NCBI GenBank assembly: GCA_964597035.1
Contig: CAZQWM010000071.1
Span: 1 to 6,955, forward strand
Source of the DNA: Fen-1362 sp964597035
GTDB lineage: Bacteria; Planctomycetota; Phycisphaerae; Sedimentisphaerales; Anaerobacaceae
Direction: 5' to 3'
Length of the DNA: 6,955 nucleotides
The notes below the pieces were generated by a model. That model worked only from the letters and a program-made list of their open reading frames with translations, did no database searches and was not told where the DNA came from. Below, piece after piece: positions 4,844 through 6,955 of the stretch (the first letter of the stretch is position 1; each line of letters begins with the position of its first letter). Made by a program: the position numbers and the translations under genes.

Positions 4844-6955
4844 TTAAGCCCAGTGGGAAGCGATACTTACGTACTGCGTTGCAACAGAAAAGGCCGGGCA
4901 GCCCTTCGACAAGCTCAGGATGGGGCACCCGGCCTGAGCTTGTGAAAGAGTGCTAATCGTGTTGGCGTCGGCTGACACGGTCGGCTCGGCCGGCTGGTTT
5001 GGTTCTTCCTGTCGCTGGTCTTCCGCGTCCAGTCGTTTCTTTATGTCTTCGACGTCGTCCTTTAATTTTTCATTTTCCTGTCTGATTTCGTCGACCGTCT
5101 CGCGCAGCTTAATCACTTCCTCCGGCGCCAGTTTCGTTGTCTCTTGCAGTTTTTCCAGCGCCTCGGTTGCCGTGCGCTGGATGCGGTCGTCTTTATCGTC
5201 GCCGGAGAAGGTTTTGACAACCGCGATGCCCTTAGCATCTCCAAGCTCGCCCAGTGCGGTGAGGGCGCCGGCGGCGATATTTTCTTTTTTGTGATTCACA
5301 TATCCGGCGATAAACTCAAAGGCCTTTGTTTTGTCCTTTTCATCGCTGCTTATTTTTGCCAGAGTCTTGAGGGCATTGGCAAAGTCCCACGACCTCAATT
5401 CCCGCTGGCGTTTGCCGAGGGTTTTTGTCAGCGGCCTGATGAAGTAGGGGTCTTTCAGCATATCAATCGCTTTGACGGCAGCAACGAAGAGTCTGTTGCG
5501 ATAAGATTTCGATTCGAGGTAGTCGAGGAGCAGTCGGCGGACCTTTTTGTCCTGATACAGCCCGAGGTAGTGAATTGCCTCGAAGAGTATTTCCGGGTTC
5601 TTTTCGCTGTTTAAGCTTGCTTTGAGAATCTCCATACTTTTCGGCCGATAGAACTGGCCGATATCACGGACGACCTGCTGCCTTACCCGGGCATCGTCCT
5701 GTGAGGTGGAATCGCACAGCGCGTCGAATGTCTCATCGGTGTGTATTTCGCGCAGCGCTTCGGAGGCCTTAATCCGGACGCCGTAGAACGGGTCGTTGTT
5801 GAGGGCGATTTTCAGTTTCTCGACCGTTTTCTTGTCGTCCTCTTTTTTCAATGCTTCGACCGCCAGCAATCGCCCGACTACGTCTTTTTGGTTTTCGAGC
5901 TGTGCGTAGAGCATTTCTTTGGGCTTTTCGAAGGTTATATCGGCCAGAACACTGTAGTCGGGGTCGAATCGCACGATATTCGGCTCGGCGGCGAGCGGGA
6001 AGTAAAAATCATGCCTGCTGTCCTTGATAAGGATTTCGTGCACAACGGTGTTATCGCCCACGGTGAAACTTACCTTCGTGGGGAAATTGAAGAGGAATAC
6101 TTCGTCGCTCGGCTCCTGGGTTTGCTCTATGGAGATTTTGGCGAGCTTGGTTTTCTGCGACCATTCGTAGCTTACTTCCAGAACCGGGTGGCCTGCGTGA
6201 AAAACCCACTGGTCGAAGAACCGGTCGAACGACCTGCCTGCGAGCTGTTCAATCACGGAATTTAGGTTCTCCGTTACAACGGTGTCGAATGCGTAGCGTT
6301 CGAGGTATGTTTTGATGCATTTTCGATAGAGGTCTTCGCCAAGCTGCATCCGGAGCATATGCACAATCCAGGCGCCTTTGGCGTATGTGCGGTGCCAGTT
6401 GAACTGCTCCCAGGCGCTTTCGTAGATTCTGTGAATCATTGGCGTTTTCATAACGTCTTCATTTGAGACAATCGCCCCGGCGTAATCGTAAAGGCCGTAG
6501 AGCATCTTATCGTGTCCGTCCTTGTGCCCGTCGTACAACAGGGCGTAGTAGGTTGCGAAGCCCTCGTTTAGCCAGATATGGCTCCAGTCCTTGCAGGTAA
6601 CGTAGTCCCCAAACCACTGATGCGCCAGCTCGTGCGAGACAAGCTCCTGGCTGGAGCGAATGTTCTCCGACGCATCGGTAAACAACGTCCAGTCGGTTAG
6701 TATGGTCAGCGATGTATTTTCCATTCCTCCGGAAACGAAGTCATCCACCACAACCTGATAATACTTGTCCCAGGGATAATCCACGCCGATTTCGCTCTCG
6801 AAAAAGCCGACCATATCCGCAGTGTCCCTGAATGAATTCCAGGCCTGCTCAATCTGCGACGAAGGCGTGTAAAAAGCCAGAGGGATGTCCTTGTACATCT
6901 GCTCGACTTTTTTGAACTTTCCTGCGGCCAGCGCCACCAGATAGTTGACGTGGGG
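4844..6955 (-). CDS. M1-family zinc aminopeptidase with HEAT repeats and coiled coil (5' end outside window)
   Basis: Removes N-terminal residues from peptides. The frame is open to the right edge (codons for PHVNYL precede the GTG at 6937), so that GTG is internal and the N-terminal beta domain is off the window. Numbering from the 6937 codon: substrate-binding GGMEN (70-74); zinc site HELAH (102-106) with E125 in LNEGFATY, i.e. HExxH-x18-E; catalytic-type tyrosine Y185 in TYAKGAW. All core residues are intact. A beta region (about 250-335) is followed by HEAT-like helical repeats (about 352-598) in place of the usual ERAP-type C-terminus, then a charged coiled coil (about 602-640) and a Q/E/P-rich tail. 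The final stretch (about 663-682, containing LSLSKG) is encoded by an interspersed repeat. Cellular location cannot be judged without the N-terminus. The 3' end is TAA; no convincing terminator follows. Confidence 0.93.
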   Translation of the reverse strand, partial: PHVNYLVALAAGKFKKVEQMYKDIPLAFYTPSSQIEQAWNSFRDTADMVGFFESEIGVDYPWDKYYQVVVDDFVSGGMENTSLTILTDWTLFTDASENIRSSQELVSHELAHQWFGDYVTCKDWSHIWLNEGFATYYALLYDGHKDGHDKMLYGLYDYAGAIVSNEDVMKTPMIHRIYESAWEQFNWHRTYAKGAWIVHMLRMQLGEDLYRKCIKTYLERYAFDTVVTENLNSVIEQLAGRSFDRFFDQWVFHAGHPVLEVSYEWSQKTKLAKISIEQTQEPSDEVFLFNFPTKVSFTVGDNTVVHEILIKDSRHDFYFPLAAEPNIVRFDPDYSVLADITFEKPKEMLYAQLENQKDVVGRLLAVEALKKEDDKKTVEKLKIALNNDPFYGVRIKASEALREIHTDETFDALCDSTSQDDARVRQQVVRDIGQFYRPKSMEILKASLNSEKNPEILFEAIHYLGLYQDKKVRRLLLDYLESKSYRNRLFVAAVKAIDMLKDPYFIRPLTKTLGKRQRELRSWDFANALKTLAKISSDEKDKTKAFEFIAGYVNHKKENIAAGALTALGELGDAKGIAVVKTFSGDDKDDRIQRTATEALEKLQETTKLAPEEVIKLRETVDEIRQENEKLKDDVEDIKKRLDAEDQRQEEPNQPAEPTVSADANTISTLSQAQAGCPILSLSKGCPAFSVATQYVSIASHWA
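4891..4948. repeat. Interspersed palindromic repeat, copy 2, inside the 3' end of the M1 gene
   Basis: CCCTTCGACAAGCTCAGGA (4902-4920) is identical to the copy at 835-853. A 13-base spacer after 4919 separates it from an inverted arm, CCTGAGCTTGTGAAAG (4933-4948), which matches its complement at 14 of 16 positions. A second nested dyad exists: AGGCCGGG (4891-4898) with CCCGGCCT (4928-4935). The two pairings use overlapping bases, so alternative folds are possible. The element lies in the coding frame of the M1 peptidase gene, about 50-100 bases before its stop. Confidence 0.75.

Noticed and set aside
5741..6265. 174-codon open frame on the + strand inside the M1 gene, and the 5144-5614 frame beside it
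   Set aside because: Both are mirror translations of the M1/HEAT coding sequence, with no ribosome site or family signature.

Overview
The window looks like chromosomal DNA from a planctomycete-like bacterium, possibly Phycisphaerae or a relative. This is an inference from gene content: a TPR protein ending in RNA-polymerase-alpha C-terminal-type domains, a SpoIID-type wall enzyme with a single-membrane-anchor N-terminus, an M1 peptidase fused to HEAT repeats, and a short family of GACAAGCTC-cored interspersed repeats. Base composition is moderate. I see no tRNA, rRNA, CRISPR array, transposase or phage gene.

Layout. The left end (1-718, + strand) holds the probable tail of an upstream gene and, 9 bases after its stop, a small three-helix membrane protein of unknown function. 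A 170-base convergent gap (719-888) holds two hairpins and one copy of the interspersed repeat. Everything from 889 to the right edge is on the - strand. In transcription order (right to left) it is: a 5'-truncated M1 metallopeptidase/HEAT/coiled-coil protein (4844-6955); a 123-base gap with a good sigma70-type promoter and Shine-Dalgarno; a TPR protein with two tandem alpha-CTD-like domains (3398-4720); a membrane-anchored SpoIID/LytB-domain protein (2006-3313, or 3343 with a TTG start); and tgt, tRNA-guanine transglycosylase (889-2004).

How they may work together. The TPR gene, spoIID-like gene and tgt are co-directional with short gaps (84 or 54 bases, then 1 base), so they probably form one transcript from the promoter at 4784-4811. 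The spoIID stop and tgt start are separated by one base, which suggests translational coupling. No pathway joins glycan-strand cleavage, tRNA queuosine modification and the TPR/alpha-CTD protein, so this is probably a housekeeping operon of convenience.

The two points most worth attention are the TPR-alphaCTD-alphaCTD architecture, where RNA polymerase's upstream-DNA/activator-contact module appears twice on a protein that is not RpoA, and the interspersed repeat that appears to have become the C-terminal coding sequence of the M1 peptidase gene. There is no gene-free stretch over 300 bases.
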